DNA of 64,000 nt from Leguminivora glycinivorella (Eukaryota; Arthropoda; Insecta; Lepidoptera; Tortricidae), in contig NC_062979.1 in the NCBI RefSeq assembly GCF_023078275.1, positions 21,867,848 to 21,931,847 of the forward strand. The letters run 5' to 3'. The notes beneath the pieces are model-generated. The model searched no databases. It saw only the letters and a list, made by a program, of their open reading frames with translations, and had not been told where the DNA came from. Positions 1 to 10,574 of this stretch are shown here, piece after piece; position 1 is the first letter of the stretch; each line of letters starts with the position of its first letter. The translations under genes were made by a program, and so were the position numbers.

Positions 1-1020
1 GAAACTATAAAAACGGGCGGAGGTTATCGTCTAATCGGGAATCTCAGCATCTTGACAGAAATGGGATTTGAATAGAGTTTTTGAATGTGGTTAGTCCATA
101 ATGTACACTTTCTTGGTACTCATTTTGGTCTTTTCTTTTGTTTAATTCAGTTCTTGGATATCTTTGTTTAAATGATTTTTATTATGAATTTTTTTTATGA
201 TGTACGTAGGTGGGTTATATTTTTGTGATCCTAAATTTAGTCAAAGACATTCTTAAAGGTACGCTATAGTTTAAAATTAATTTATGTAACAATATTAATT
301 ATACTTACACAAATATCATCATCTTCAAACCAATAGTAGATAATTTTAAAATCAAAATTCAAATTAGCATCATTTAAATTAGAGTATAATTAACTTTATC
401 ATGTCCATGACTAATAAAACTATTACTTGTCATATTTATTTTACAAATCGCCTTTGCTAAGTGGGCTGGGTTCGGTATTTATTTTGTAACCTTTTTATTT
501 GACCAACCCGTGACGCATTTGGGGCCGTCCATCTGTCATACCGGAATTATTAATGTTATAAAATAAGGCGGCGTTCTTAATAAGTAAAAAACCGACGAGC
601 ACCCGCTAGGATGATAGCAGCTTTATCCTTTTTCTGACACAAAAGTTAGATCGGATCTCTGCCACCAAAGGCCAGGGTTTTTTATACGAAATACTTATGT
701 CGTAAAAATTGAAAAGCGGACAGTTTTTGTTGTGGCTATTAACTAGTAAAATATTTCTCATTATTAAAGGACAATTTATCGTGTGTCCATTAAAAGGGTA
801 TTTTATGTCCGTTTAACATGGAAATGTTTAGATGATCCAATTTGAAATGTAAATAGTTTTAGCGCGCGTTTTCTTATCCTCAGGCATATTTCGTTTATCT
901 CAAGTACCTGGCTTGTTTACCTGTTCAACTGTTTTACTGGTTCAGGTATTTGAGTTGAGATAAGCTACTGTTTAAGTTGTGACTACAACTAAATGTTTTT
1001 TTAATTACATTTGGTTTCAA
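1..1020. other. no gene seen; AT-rich intergenic DNA
   Basis: No open frame of coding character and no repeat that I recognise was found on either strand. The stretch 455-620 is somewhat richer in GC than its surroundings but shows no motif I can name. Confidence 0.5.
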
Positions 1021-1023
1021 CCA

Positions 1024-1067
1024 AATAGTACTAATAGTAGTAATAGTAGTAGTAGTAGTAGTAGCAG

Positions 1068-1120
<53 letters not shown>

Positions 1121-1121
1121 T
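1024..1121. repeat. (TAG)n / (CTA)n trinucleotide microsatellite
   Basis: Runs of TAG fill about 100 bp, broken by a few TAA and one GCAGG interruption. On the minus strand this reads as a leucine run, which is why an 82-residue open frame appears there; that frame is an artefact. Similar (TAG)n tracts at 3642-3664 and 56459-56483 sit at the ends of LINE-derived 3' fragments, so this one may have begun as such a tail. Confidence 0.9.
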
Positions 1122-2935
1122 TTAGTCTTGTTATGATGACATGATTAGACCTGACTCTACGTAGGTACTTACATACGTCCAAATATGAAAAGGCAGTTTT
1201 GATAAATTGTTACTACATAATTATTGTAATTGTACTGTGATATCCGTATTTACGTATTTTGAATGTATTTTATGTATAAGTTACATTTATTTATTTGATT
1301 GCAATCGAACGCAATATAATAGACAATGACTTCTAATGATTTTTTTAATATAATGTAATGTATGGATTTATTTTTAGTTTACTTTATGGATAAGTATGAA
1401 TAGATTTGTTTTTTTTGACATAACTATTATTGATCTATTATTTGTTTGTTTGTTTACAAAGTTTTAATTGTTGTATATTAATTACAAGAATTGTCCTGTA
1501 TATATCTTACGAAAGTCGACTTATATTACTAAATGTTGGTAACAAAATAGGATCAATTAAAATTTGCTGACGTGGTACAAAGTTGACGGGAACTGCTCAT
1601 TTGTGAGTTAAAAAAAAATCTTATTGAGCTTTTAAATTTGTCAATATGATATTTGTTTTTCAATGTAATTATTGCACAATTGCACATACTCTGTGACCAT
1701 GTTCAAGAATCTTAATAAAGCACGTTAATTATTTCTTAAAGCATGCGCTAATCGTAAAACAATAACACAAGCACATTCGCACTGTTGCTGCGCTAAGCAA
1801 AAACGTCGTAACTGACAATTATAACTATGGAGATACGCCTTTTCAGCTTAGTTTACCATTGTGGCTTAAATTAGGCATGGTCATAAACGGCCGGCTCCTT
1901 TGCACCATGTCGTAAGTACTAAGTCAAAACGTCGTAACTGTATATAAAGTTGATGTCGCTTACAGCGTTTATGCTTATCGAAGTAAAAGCCAGTTATTGA
2001 AACATACCGCACGTGGGAATGGAAACCTTTGTTTCGCCGCTATCAGGTGTTTTAAAAATAATTAACCCCATATTAAAGTGCGGGAACGTTTTTCGGTTTG
2101 CTTTTGTAACTTTGCTATTATTGTTGTTGTAGCTAATTAGGAAACAAAAAAAACATTATGAATGTAGGTATTTTTGAGCTCTTTTGTAAAAATAATGAAG
2201 TAATAGGTCTAGCCTATTGATAGTAGAATTGAGTGAGACAGAGCAATTAGAAAGTTTAGAAGTGTTTTTTTTTTTCATGAGTATTTAACAGTAATTTTTG
2301 CATCACACTTTTCCTTTATTTTTCATGATTACTTTATTACGAGTTTCCGGCACAAAAGGCACATTTTGATACATACCTATATGATATATACCTATTTAAT
2401 TGCAAAACAATAATGCAATCGTCAACAAATTAAAAAACACGAAATTCTTTAAAAAAGTTTTGAACAAAAAATATCGAGCAAGAGCTTGCTATCCTTAGGG
2501 AGGAAATAAATAGTTTTCGAACGACTCGAAAGAGGGCGCGGAATTTAATATTTTTAGCTTTGGCCGTAAACGATGCAAGCCAAGTGAACTGGAAATTTCT
2601 AGCAAAAAATATTGTTATAAAACTTGGCAACTACTTTAAAAGAACAAAAATAGAAGCTGCCTACGTTATGCTACGTCAGTGGTAAATAAAAATACTGCCC
2701 GTGTGATGGCCAGCAGTCCCCGTAGTCGCGTATACTTGGGTTTCTATTTGGTCCTACTTTTCGACGTTAGACGTCGCGTTGGGCCAAAAAAAATTAGGCG
2801 ATTAGTGATCAGTTGTACCAATTTTATTAAAAAGACTGAACGAGGTCACGCAGCAGAGTTCTATGAAGACAGAAAGTTTGGTGCAACTGAGAGAGTCTCA
2901 TTTTAATTTCAAAATGATGACTGAATATCGTATCA
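1122..2935. other. no gene seen; AT-rich intergenic DNA
   Basis: No credible exon was found. The motif AAAACGTCGTAACTG occurs at about 1800 and again at about 1926, so 1780-1945 may hold an old local duplication. The segment 2450-2640 is open on the minus strand for 66 codons but has no recognisable domain. Confidence 0.45.
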
Positions 2936-2944
2936 CTTTAAGTC

Positions 2945-3075
2945 ACTTTGAAAGAGGCTGCAAACGAGCAAACGAGCCGCCTGATGGGAAACAGTCATCG
3001 CCGCCCATGGAGTCCATGGACAATATCAGGAGAGCCACTTATGCGCTGCCGACCATTGAAACAAAGCACAGCAAA
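2945..3075 (-). repeat. degraded LINE 3' untranslated fragment
   Basis: The segment carries CGCCTGATGGGAAACAGTC and GCCCATGGAGTCCATGGAC, which match in order the non-coding 3' end of a Jockey-type LINE seen more clearly at 36761-36965. The orientation puts the LINE on the minus strand. Other worn pieces of this family are near 10590-10890 and 37085-37180. It is short and diverged; family assignment is by shared words with the better copy. Confidence 0.5.
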
Positions 3076-3549
3076 GTTTTATTACCTTAGAGGTACAATC
3101 CAACATGTGCTTAATAAGAACGAACTCTTGTTTCCATGGGAAGGTAAAATTTGGTCACACTTGCTCGTAAAGTTGTAAGTGACATTAACATTGCATCTCC
3201 CAACAAAAGACTAAACGAGTGAACGCATCTTCAGAAGTGAGTTTCAATTTGTGTCTTTTAATATTTGAGCATTTTTGAGCGTGCACTTCAATAACTTCAA
3301 TTATCTCAGCCATTGATCTCAGTCAGTCTTCATAAGCTTTGTAACGGGAACAGTTTTCTTGATACTTTCTTCGTATGAAATTACTTTTTTTTAATTTTGT
3401 ACGTAAGTTGACAGTTTAACGGGGAATTCTTGTTCTATTATTTTGCTGTAATGTCAGAGTAAGTGGAGATTGTGGAGATAGACTACTACGTTTAGAGTGA
3501 ATCTAAAGTAAAACTTTTTAATATGATTGAATAGCATTTTTTTTAATTA

Positions 3550-3642
3550 AAGGAAAAATTCACACCTCCGGCAGGACTTGAACCTGCGACCTCTGGCCTT
3601 GCCGGGGCCATCGCGCTTCCAACTGTGCCACGGCACACATTT
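3550..3642 (-). repeat. short tRNA-like SINE, copy 1
   Basis: On the minus strand there is a tRNA-like pair of polymerase III boxes: A-box-like TGGCACAGTTGG and B-box GGTTCAAGTCC within CGCAGGTTCAAGTCCTGCCGG. The unit ends in TTTTCCTTTAATTAAAA. A second copy with the same B-box and tail lies on the plus strand at 4190-4275. The acceptor ends do not pair as in a real tRNA, so it is called a SINE head and not a tRNA gene. Confidence 0.6.
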
Positions 3643-3800
3643 AGTAGTAGTAGTAGTAGTAGTAAAGACTTTATTGCGCAGAACAAATTCCAAGTACAGT
3701 GAATAATTACAATGGTTATGTACAAAGGCGAGCTTATCCCTTTAAGGGATCTCTTTCAGCTAACCACATTTAAACCGGTATCGAGACAAACCTTATTGGT
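3642..3800 (-). repeat. LINE 3' end with (TAC)n tail
   Basis: On the minus strand the order is CCCTTAAAGGGATAAG, then GCGCAATAAAGTCTTTAC, then (TAC)n. The same order is seen at 24150-24265 on the plus strand and, in part, at 56459-56520. A polyadenylation-like AATAAAG followed by a short tandem tail is typical of non-LTR elements that end in a microsatellite. Only the 3' untranslated end is present, so the clade cannot be fixed. Confidence 0.6.
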
Positions 3801-4189
3801 TTAACGATACTATGTAAATTAATTAGAGATTTATGTTTGTAATTACCTAAATAAATAAAATAAATAAATAAAATGAAAAAAAAAAAAAAAACACACACAC
3901 ACACACACAGACATTGAATAGGTACACATTTAAAGCGAATAATGTAATTATTATTTCAGTTGGAAATATAGCTGTTTTATGACAAAATAAGTTTAGTAGA
4001 ATTTTACGGACTTTCGGAATTTGAGCGACATATTATCGTCTCGCTAATCGCTAAACGTCAAATTCCATAGGAAGTTATAGCACTTGATTTAGGAGAAAAC
4101 GATGCCCATTTTGATGATTAGCGAACAGGTTAATTACAATTTAAGAAATTTTCTGACGAAGTCAGCGCTTTAATTTGAGGCATGGAAAA

Positions 4190-4277
4190 GTTCGCACACA
4201 TATCCAGCAAAGCATAGGTCGCAGGTTCAAGTCCTGCCGGAGATGTGATACTTTCCATTTTTCCTTTAATTTAAAAA
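4190..4277 (+). repeat. short tRNA-like SINE, copy 2
   Basis: It shares the B-box word GTCGCAGGTTCAAGTCCTGC and the tail TTTTTCCTTTAATTTAAAAA with the copy at 3550-3642, in opposite orientation. Its A-box end is degraded. Its 3' end became the target of the SINE-like element that starts at 4292. Confidence 0.55.
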
Positions 4278-4550
4278 TAGAATGTAATGTCCCCCGTGTG
4301 GTGACGGGTTAAAAATTTCACCACCCACTTTCTTCCCGTGGGTGTCGTAGAAGTCGACTGTGGGATATGGGTCAAATTGTGGCGGAGGGTAGAGGCTGGC
4401 AACCTGTCACTGCAATGGCACAATTTCGATTTCTATCAACCCCTTTTTGCCAAGAGTGGCACTAAAAATTTAGTAGTTTATGTGCTCTGCCTACCCCTTT
4501 ATGGGACACAGGCGTGATTGTATGTATGTATGTATGTAGAATGTAATGTC
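4278..4550 (+). repeat. SINE-like family A, full copy with 14-bp target duplication
   Basis: A 245-bp body (4292-4536) is flanked by perfect 14-bp direct repeats TAGAATGTAATGTC at 4278-4291 and 4537-4550. The body starts CCCCGTGTGGTGAC and ends GGCGTGATTG followed by (TATG)n. The copy at 15431-15677 starts at the same 5' point, which argues for a true 5' end and not truncation. Other copies: 13620-13700, 18168-18271, 41650-41812 (worn), 47386-47430, and one split by the hAT at 59219-62701. The target duplication and tandem tail indicate target-primed reverse transcription. No clear tRNA head was seen. Confidence 0.8.
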
Positions 4551-5155
4551 AGCGATCTTAAACAATAGAAGAAATGGTTCCACAAGTATCAAAACTGTCT
4601 TACATCCAACATGGTTCCAGATAGAGCACCCGAACAATTTGAGGGTAGGTGTGACTCAGCGAAATTAGTATTCCCTTTTTAAAAGAACCATTGATTTAAC
4701 AAAACCTGCTAATGGCACCCAGTATTGTACGATTTCCTTTCAATCTAAAATGACTTAAATCACTTGGCTTTACATACAGTAAGAACCCTTATATCTTTAA
4801 GAATATTAGTCAAAATGGTATACAGGCTATGGTGGATTTAAGTAATTTGAGAATTCTGCTTTTGGAATGACGAGATCTTTAAATAAACAAGGGAAAATAA
4901 TCTCAAGAATCCTTTCTTTGGATGTGTTTTTGCAATCAACTACGATTAATAGTCATGACAATGATATGCATATTTGGCGTAAGATAAGTATTGTAGATAT
5001 CTTGCGCAGTATCTAACAAGGGAAATTAATATTGCTTTATTGTCTATTCTTGGGGTTCTGGCGTGCACAACTTTTTTTGCAGAAATCGCGAAACGTCTGG
5101 CTTACGGGTGAACGAACAGTTGGCGGCTTCCCTACATTGTTAATTATGTATTAGC
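4551..5155. other. no gene seen
   Basis: AT-rich sequence without an open frame of coding character or a recognised repeat. Confidence 0.45.
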
Positions 5156-6092
5156 TTAAGGTCAGTGTGGGGAAAGACCGTCTACCCAGAAAGACCGTTT
5201 ACTGGATATAACTTTTGTATTCATATATCTATCACTTCTTACACCTCCTAAGGTATACCAGTTTTTCATCCTTAATCCGTTGGTCTTCAATAGATATCCC
5301 TAGGACGAACACTAGTTAAAAAAAAACTTGATTCGTGTTTCGAACTCGACCATCGAGTTCAACAAGGTTACGCAAAAAATTAAAATAAAATAGAAGCAGT
5401 TGGAATATTTCTGCATTATGTATGTAACGTAGTAATTTAATAATCGTTCTTCCTGTCTAGTACAATTAATGCTCTTAAAACGCGTTCAATTTATTGTTTT
5501 ATGTCCTGAAATATGTAACTTCGAAATTGTGCCTAGTCGGAAAGACGCATATAAGAGTAAGGCACCATTTTTAGGCTTTATGGGTTATAAGTCGAGTTTA
5601 AACGGGTGTTGTAGGTTAATTTTAATTATAACTTTCGGCTTTGCTTTTATGTGGACCTGAAAACAGAAGGTTATCAACCTCATTTAAGGGGCATGTGACG
5701 GTCTTGCCTTATAAATAGAAAAATGCTGATATGTTGAAAATATCAACGTTATTGTTTTAATATCTATCACATTACTCCTTTTTATTACAGAATATAACAA
5801 TGAACATGATTTTGATACTTATTTTCATATGAAATTACGCGACAACGAGCACTAGACGGTCTTTCTGTACTCAGCGCGTGGAGACGGTCAACCCGCCGAG
5901 CCTTAAAAAAAGTTATTTTTATCACATAAGTTTACTTTAATTCACCAAAGTATTATAAAATCTGTGTAGAATATAAAATTTGCTAGCCTCTAGGACTATG
6001 CGGATCACTCCAGACTACTTTAATAGTCTAGTTTTATCCATTCAAACTTTATTTCAAATAAAGTATGCCGGTCTTGCCCGCACTGACCTTAA
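5156..6092. mobile_element. TTAA-flanked MITE with imperfect TIRs (929 bp)
   Basis: The ends are inverted: GGTCAGTGTGGGGAAAGACC on the left and, read from the other strand, GGTCAGTGCGGGCAAGACCG on the right. TTAA lies directly outside both ends (5156-5159 and 6089-6092), the target duplication used by piggyBac-type transposases. Copies of a short GAC(C/G)GTCT-like word recur near the ends and inside, as expected of subterminal binding sites. No transposase frame is present, so the element would need a transposase from elsewhere. The superfamily assignment rests only on TTAA and is tentative. Confidence 0.65.
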
Positions 6093-6838
6093 CTTACTAT
6101 ACTTACGTTACGAGCGTGTGCTCGGATATGGCTTGCAAATCCGAACTTGGTCTTGAAAACTCATCGCACGTGGGGCAGTAAAATTGACCAGAACCATTGT
6201 AGGTGTAATTATAAGTGGGTTTCGGCCGAGATTTCCGTATCTGACGCTTCGTATCAAGCTGAATGAGACGGGCGTCTTCAAAGTCTTTGACGCTGCTTTT
6301 ATTACGAGACTTTAAGGCTAGCTACTAAGTAGGTAACAATACCTATACTACAACTACCTAAATAAGTAAGTAATAGCCAAGTAATGGAGTTCGACCAAGC
6401 TAAGTCTGCACTGATTTTTTAAACGTCATAATTTCATAAGAGTTTGACGTTTAAAATTAGGTACATTCGTGACGGCGGGGCTGTCAAAATCGCTGCAAAC
6501 GTATCTTCCTATGTAGTAGAGTGACTTCGTAGTAGTGACATACATATTTCACTTAAAATCGTTTCGTGACTGCATTTCCACCTATAAATATTTTACAGTC
6601 TTCACAGCTCATATGAAACGTACTCTATTTTTAGACTGCTTACGTATTCCTCAATACACGGGCGTATCTCCATAGTCTCATTACGACATACGTCTTCTTG
6701 GATTGGAACAGACTGTCATTCGATATCGATTCAGTAAATTACTATTGCAGAACTGCAAACTTAGCGTAGATGAGTCGAACGCTTGTTGCGAATCTGTTAC
6801 TTGTCCAAAACCTGCGCAAACATTTATAAAAAATGCTA
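6093..6838. other. no gene seen
   Basis: Intergenic sequence with no recognised exon or repeat. It ends at the target site of the RTE insertion. Confidence 0.45.
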
Positions 6839-7096
6839 TTCGGTACTTAATTATTATTATTTATTTGTTAGCCTGTTGTGTCCCACTGCTGGGCAAAGGC
6901 CTCCCTCTCTTTCTTCCACGCTTCTCGGTTTAAGGCAATGTTCGGCCAATCTTTTCGAAAGACGTCAAGATCGTGCCGCCATCTCCTTCGCGGTCTGCCA
7001 TCACGCCGCACTATGTTTGGTGTCCATTCGGTACTTTTCTTGGCCCACAGGTCGTTTGGCATGCGGCAGATGTGTCCGGCCCAGTTCGGTACTTAA
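6839..7096 (-). mobile_element. 5'-truncated RTE-like LINE with 12-bp target duplication
   Basis: The minus strand encodes about 64 residues of the reverse-transcriptase C-terminus: RPRRRWRHDLD, a tryptophan-rich stretch, then REAFAQQWDTTG and stop, a pattern typical of RTE-type LINE ends. Perfect direct repeats TTCGGTACTTAA lie at 6839-6850 and 7085-7096. The 3' tail is a run of TAA units. It is a dead, truncated copy. The right target repeat abuts the tail of the SINE at 7097-7366. Confidence 0.8.
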
Positions 7097-7366
7097 ATAA
7101 TAAATAAATAAATAATAAATATTGAGGACACCTTACACAGATCAACTTATCCCCAAACTAAGCAAAGCTTGTACTATGGGTGCTAAGCGACGATAATACA
7201 TACTTAAATAGATAAATAGATACTTGTATACATAAAAAAACATCCATGACTCAGGTACTAAATATCTGTGCTCATCACACAAATGAATGCCCTTAGTGGG
7301 ATTCGAACCCAGGACCGCGCCTCAGCAGCAGGCAGGGTCACTACCGACTGAGCCAGACCGGTCGTC
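7097..7366 (-). repeat. tRNA-derived SINE with (TTTA)n tail
   Basis: On the minus strand an A-box TGGCTCAGTCGGTAGTG and a B-box GGTTCGAATCC are spaced as in a tRNA. A unique body follows, with GTGTGATGAGCACAGATAT, and the unit ends in TTATTTATTT repeats. The layout (tRNA-like head, body, short tandem tail) is that of lepidopteran tRNA-SINEs. Confidence 0.8.
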
Positions 7367-7479
7367 AAATATTGTGACTTTCTGAATATAATGAACATAA
7401 TCTTTCTAAATAATTATTAAATCTTTTTTTTTTTTTTCAGTGGGACGGCAGGCCACGTCTGCCGCATGCATCAGGTTAG

Positions 7480-7680
7480 GTGGGCTAATATAACAACCAA
7501 GTGGATGCCGACAAAGAAAAGCGGGGATGTGGCAGGCCTAGGCGAAGATGGCGGGACGACTTGGACACTTTTATGAGTGACTGGCTGCAAAAGGGAGTTG
7601 TGGAACACCAGAGGGAGTTGTGGAAATCAAGGTGAGAGGCCTTTGCCCAGCAGTGGGACACAATAATGGGCTAATAAAAA
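7480..7680 (+). mobile_element. RTE-like LINE 3' fragment, second copy
   Basis: In plus-strand frames one can read GRPRRRWRDDLD, a tryptophan-containing middle, and EAFAQQWDT, matching the fragment at 6851-7084. At least one frame change and an in-frame stop before EAFAQQW break it. The tail is CTAATAAAAAATAAA. It is a relic. Confidence 0.7.
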
Positions 7681-8455
7681 ATAAATATTTTTTTGCAATA
7701 TGTTTCTAACTATGACGTTGGTATTTAGGATGCTTTTGCTGTTGAGCGCTATTTTGACTTCACTTACCTAAAATGTGCTTAAAAAGTTTTACCAATAGCC
7801 AACTTTTACTATATTTACCCAAATGGAGAACCATCTGTCTGTCCGTCTCTCCGTCTGTAGGTCTGTCCGTCCATCGTACATGTATGTCTATCACATTGCT
7901 AAATATCTCATTTAAATGAAATTAATTCAAAATCTGTGTGTCCCTTACTGCTTCCTATTATCGTTCGACTATTATAAATGAATTATATTATGTCTTTGGA
8001 ATAACATTTCAGTAATTGCACACTCAATGCCCTACTTCGAGTGAGACCAAAATAGTTAGCGCATATATGGCTTACTTTTATAACCTCGTATATCGCTACA
8101 ACTTTACTTAGAAATATGAACGTTACTGTCTCTCAAATGAAGGTTATTTTTCAAATGTAAGGTTGGGTTTTGATACGAGAAGTAGAAAGTAATGAAAATA
8201 TTCGCTTAACGTAAAGCTTGTCACTTTTTATTATTGAAACCACTTTTCTGTTTTTGCCTACCTTTCTATTTCTTCTCTCAAAATTAGTGGAAATTATAAA
8301 CTGATTTGGCATAAATTGGTTAGAGAAAAATAAGAATAGAACTTCCGAAAACTAACTAGTTATAAAAAGCTCCATACTCGTAAACTGTATATGTGAAAAT
8401 TATCTTTTGACTACTTTTAAAATTTGCATGTTTTAATTATTGTCTTCGGTTACCG
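7681..8455. other. no gene seen; GTCTGTCCGT-rich patch
   Basis: No coding frame is apparent. The patch 7830-7880 repeats CTGTCTGTCCGT-like words, probably a worn simple repeat. Confidence 0.45.
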
Positions 8456-8460
8456 CGATG

Positions 8461-8561
8461 AACATGCAAGAAATAAAACTATGGAAACGGATTATATCGC
8501 GTATAATGAATTTACAATTCACCCATTTAATCCGTTTCCATAGTTTTATTTCTTGCATGTT
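8461..8561. mobile_element. hairpin MITE, perfect 34-bp arms
   Basis: Left arm 8461-8494 starts AACATGCAAGAAATAAAACT; right arm 8528-8561 is its exact reverse complement. The loop is 33 nt. The family looks familiar to me as a widespread lepidopteran repeat, but that is recollection and not a search result. No coding content. Confidence 0.75.
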
Positions 8562-8620
8562 TTAAGTTTAGGATTTAGGTGGTTTTCTGGTCGCGGGCAA
8601 TGCAAAAGTGTCAATCACCT

Positions 8621-8780
8621 CTGGCCCCGTAGCCGAATGGCATTTCTCCGACGCCAAACGAAAGCGATACGCCGCTGGCTCTGTCGCGCCAATACGCAAG
8701 CGCGATAGAGATATATATCTACTAGCGCTTCGTTTCGTGAGCGTTTCGTGAGCGATTGTGCCATTCGGCTAGCCACCCTG
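8621..8780 (+). mobile_element. MITE family B, copy 1 (160 bp)
   Basis: It begins CTGGCCCCGTAGCCGAATGG and ends CCATTCGGCTAGCCACCC, so the ends form an inverted repeat GTAGCCGAATGGC / GCCATTCGGCTAG. The interior is GC-rich and contains the tandem word CGTTTCGTGAG. Nearly identical copies lie at 33005-33164 and, inverted, at about 39745-39903; a worn related piece is at 35733-35800. The high identity suggests recent spread. Confidence 0.8.
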
Positions 8781-9118
8781 ATGTGGCAAGAATTGCAGGC
8801 ATCCATAGCCGGCTAAATAAAAAATCTGATGTCAGTGTACATTTCTACCGCATTATCATACTAATATGTATTACTAATAAATTGAAAATCAAATTATTAA
8901 CCAGCTGATTCGAATGGAACAAACCTGGGTTTCACAATTTTCTAGTTTAATATTAACACTGTAAAATTACCTAGTCAAAACTTCATTGGGACGTATTTAC
9001 CTGGAAGAGATCGCTCTTTGGCGATAAGACCGCCTGTTGTTTGCCTTTATTTGTGTTGCTACTTTTCTATGTATTGATGTATTTAATGGAGCTGTGCCTG
9101 TGCAATAATTTTGTAATC

Positions 9119-9584
9119 TGGGCGACCGAGCTTCGCTCGGTTCTATTTTAATATATCACGTCTTTAGATAAAAAAAAACTCTTAAAAATACAAAAACAAA
9201 AAAAAAAGACAAAAAACAAAAACTTAATTTCTGGCCGGGATTCGAAACCTAAACCTATTCGGGTTTCAGGGATCCTACGATCTATAGATCTGCGTACATT
9301 AGATCGACCTCGTACGACTGAGCTAAGCGGAATCGATGCGCGCGCGGCGAAATTAACGACCATATTTTACGTTTACTAACGCGAAAGAAAAAGTCATGAA
9401 AACTCGAAAAGTCGCGTTTTCCGGGATCTAAGGCTACGCTAGATCGATTTTTCACCCCCGAAAACCCCCACATAACAAATTTCAGCGAAATCGTTAGAGC
9501 GGTTTCCGAGATCGTCGGTATATATAAATAAATAAATAAATAAATAAATAAATATACAAGAATTGCTCGTTTAAAAGTATAAGA
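9119..9584 (-). mobile_element. Helitron-like or SINE-like composite with tRNA-like segment
   Basis: On the minus strand the unit opens A|TCTTATAC at 9584, holds (TTTA)n at 9521-9553, and ends near a perfect GC-rich hairpin ACCGAGC-GAA-GCTCGGT (9125-9141). Between them, about 9225-9335, is a tRNA-like pair, TAGCTCAGTCG and GGTTTCGAATCCC. The TC start after A and the terminal hairpin recall Helitrons, but I see no CTRR end, so the class is unresolved. Open frames of 60-70 codons here are not genes. Confidence 0.55.
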
Positions 9585-9954
9585 TTATTTATTGCAATGT
9601 ATGTGTAGCAGTAGGCGTCAGAAGGATAATAAAAAAACAACTGTCTCAACTCACTTAAGATAATTTTCATCAAACAGCCCAAAAGCGCCATAAGCTTACA
9701 ACTCGCGCTATTGAATCATACGCATGTGACAGATTAAACACTTTAAGTAAACAGACTTACCCCAATCTCTTGTGTAAACACTGCCTTATTTGACTTAGGC
9801 TAATTTGGTTATGAACTTATGAGTTCGTATTCCCATGCTCTAATTTTGTGTATTCCCGTGCCCTTACTTAGCCATTTTAATCTTTAAATAAAGATGGATA
9901 GGTATGTATATGTTTCAAGATCTCTAGGTACAACAAAAAAATTTATATCGAATA
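9585..9954. other. no gene seen
   Basis: AT-rich sequence with no recognised exon or repeat. Confidence 0.4.
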
Positions 9955-9955
9955 T

Positions 9956-10020
9956 TTTTTTAGTAATTCATACAACTCTTATAATTTTTTTATACAAGTT
10001 GTATGAATGACTTAAAAAAT
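9956..10020. repeat. near-perfect hairpin, arms of about 23 bp
   Basis: The left arm runs through TAGTAATTCATACAACT and the right arm through AGTTGTATGAATGACTTA; they pair with about two mismatches around an AT-rich loop. It may be a tiny MITE or a hairpin-RNA precursor; the sequence alone does not decide. Confidence 0.55.
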
Positions 10021-10364
10021 CGTGAAATTGAATTATATATACTCATTTAATCTGGAAAGATAGCTATCGTTGGTTATAAAGCATGAACAGAAACACACGC
10101 ACCATGTAGAGTATTCAAACTTCGAACTTATTTTTTTTGCCACAATAACTTACTATTTAATACATATAAGTACTTAACTAAACTTATAAACTAACTAATA
10201 ATAAACTTATAAATATCTCAGCATGTGCTGGGCAGAAAGCTGAGCGTTGCTTTTCAGCCAGAGCCTTTAAATGTGTGTTTTAATGTGTGCTTTAAATGTT
10301 GTAAAACAAGTTTACAACATTTTTTGGTATTTTAACTATAAAACTCCCGTGAGACTCATACGTT

Positions 10365-10451
10365 TTTAAAAATATTTTAAGCGGACATTTTTTTTTTGTC
10401 GAACGCTATATCGACTTAATACGTGAGTAACCCGCTTAAAATATTTTTAAA
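10365..10451. repeat. palindromic MITE-like repeat, 20-bp arms
   Basis: TTTAAAAATATTTTAAGCGG (10365-10384) is the exact reverse complement of 10432-10451. The 47-nt middle holds a T-run and TCGACTTAATACGTGAG. No gene. Confidence 0.6.
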
Positions 10452-10574
10452 TATTTTTTGGTATCTTCATTAGAACTAAGTATTTTCCTCATGCTTTACT
10501 GAAATGTCACCAAATACATCAGAATAACAGCGCCCTCTTGACAATTAGTCATATATTTCTGATCAGGATTTACA

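Noticed and set aside
1027..1121. possible CRISPR-like or satellite array
   Set aside because: The unit is 3 bp with no spacers; it is a plain microsatellite. No spaced direct-repeat array was found anywhere in the window.
934..1182. 82-codon minus-strand frame rich in leucine
   Set aside because: It is a translation of the (TAG)n microsatellite and its flanks.
3550..3642. possible tRNA gene on the minus strand
   Set aside because: A good B-box is present, but acceptor and anticodon stems do not form, and a second copy with the same poly-A-like tail exists; it is a SINE head. The heads at 7097-7366 and 17697-17770 were rejected as tRNA genes for the same reasons.
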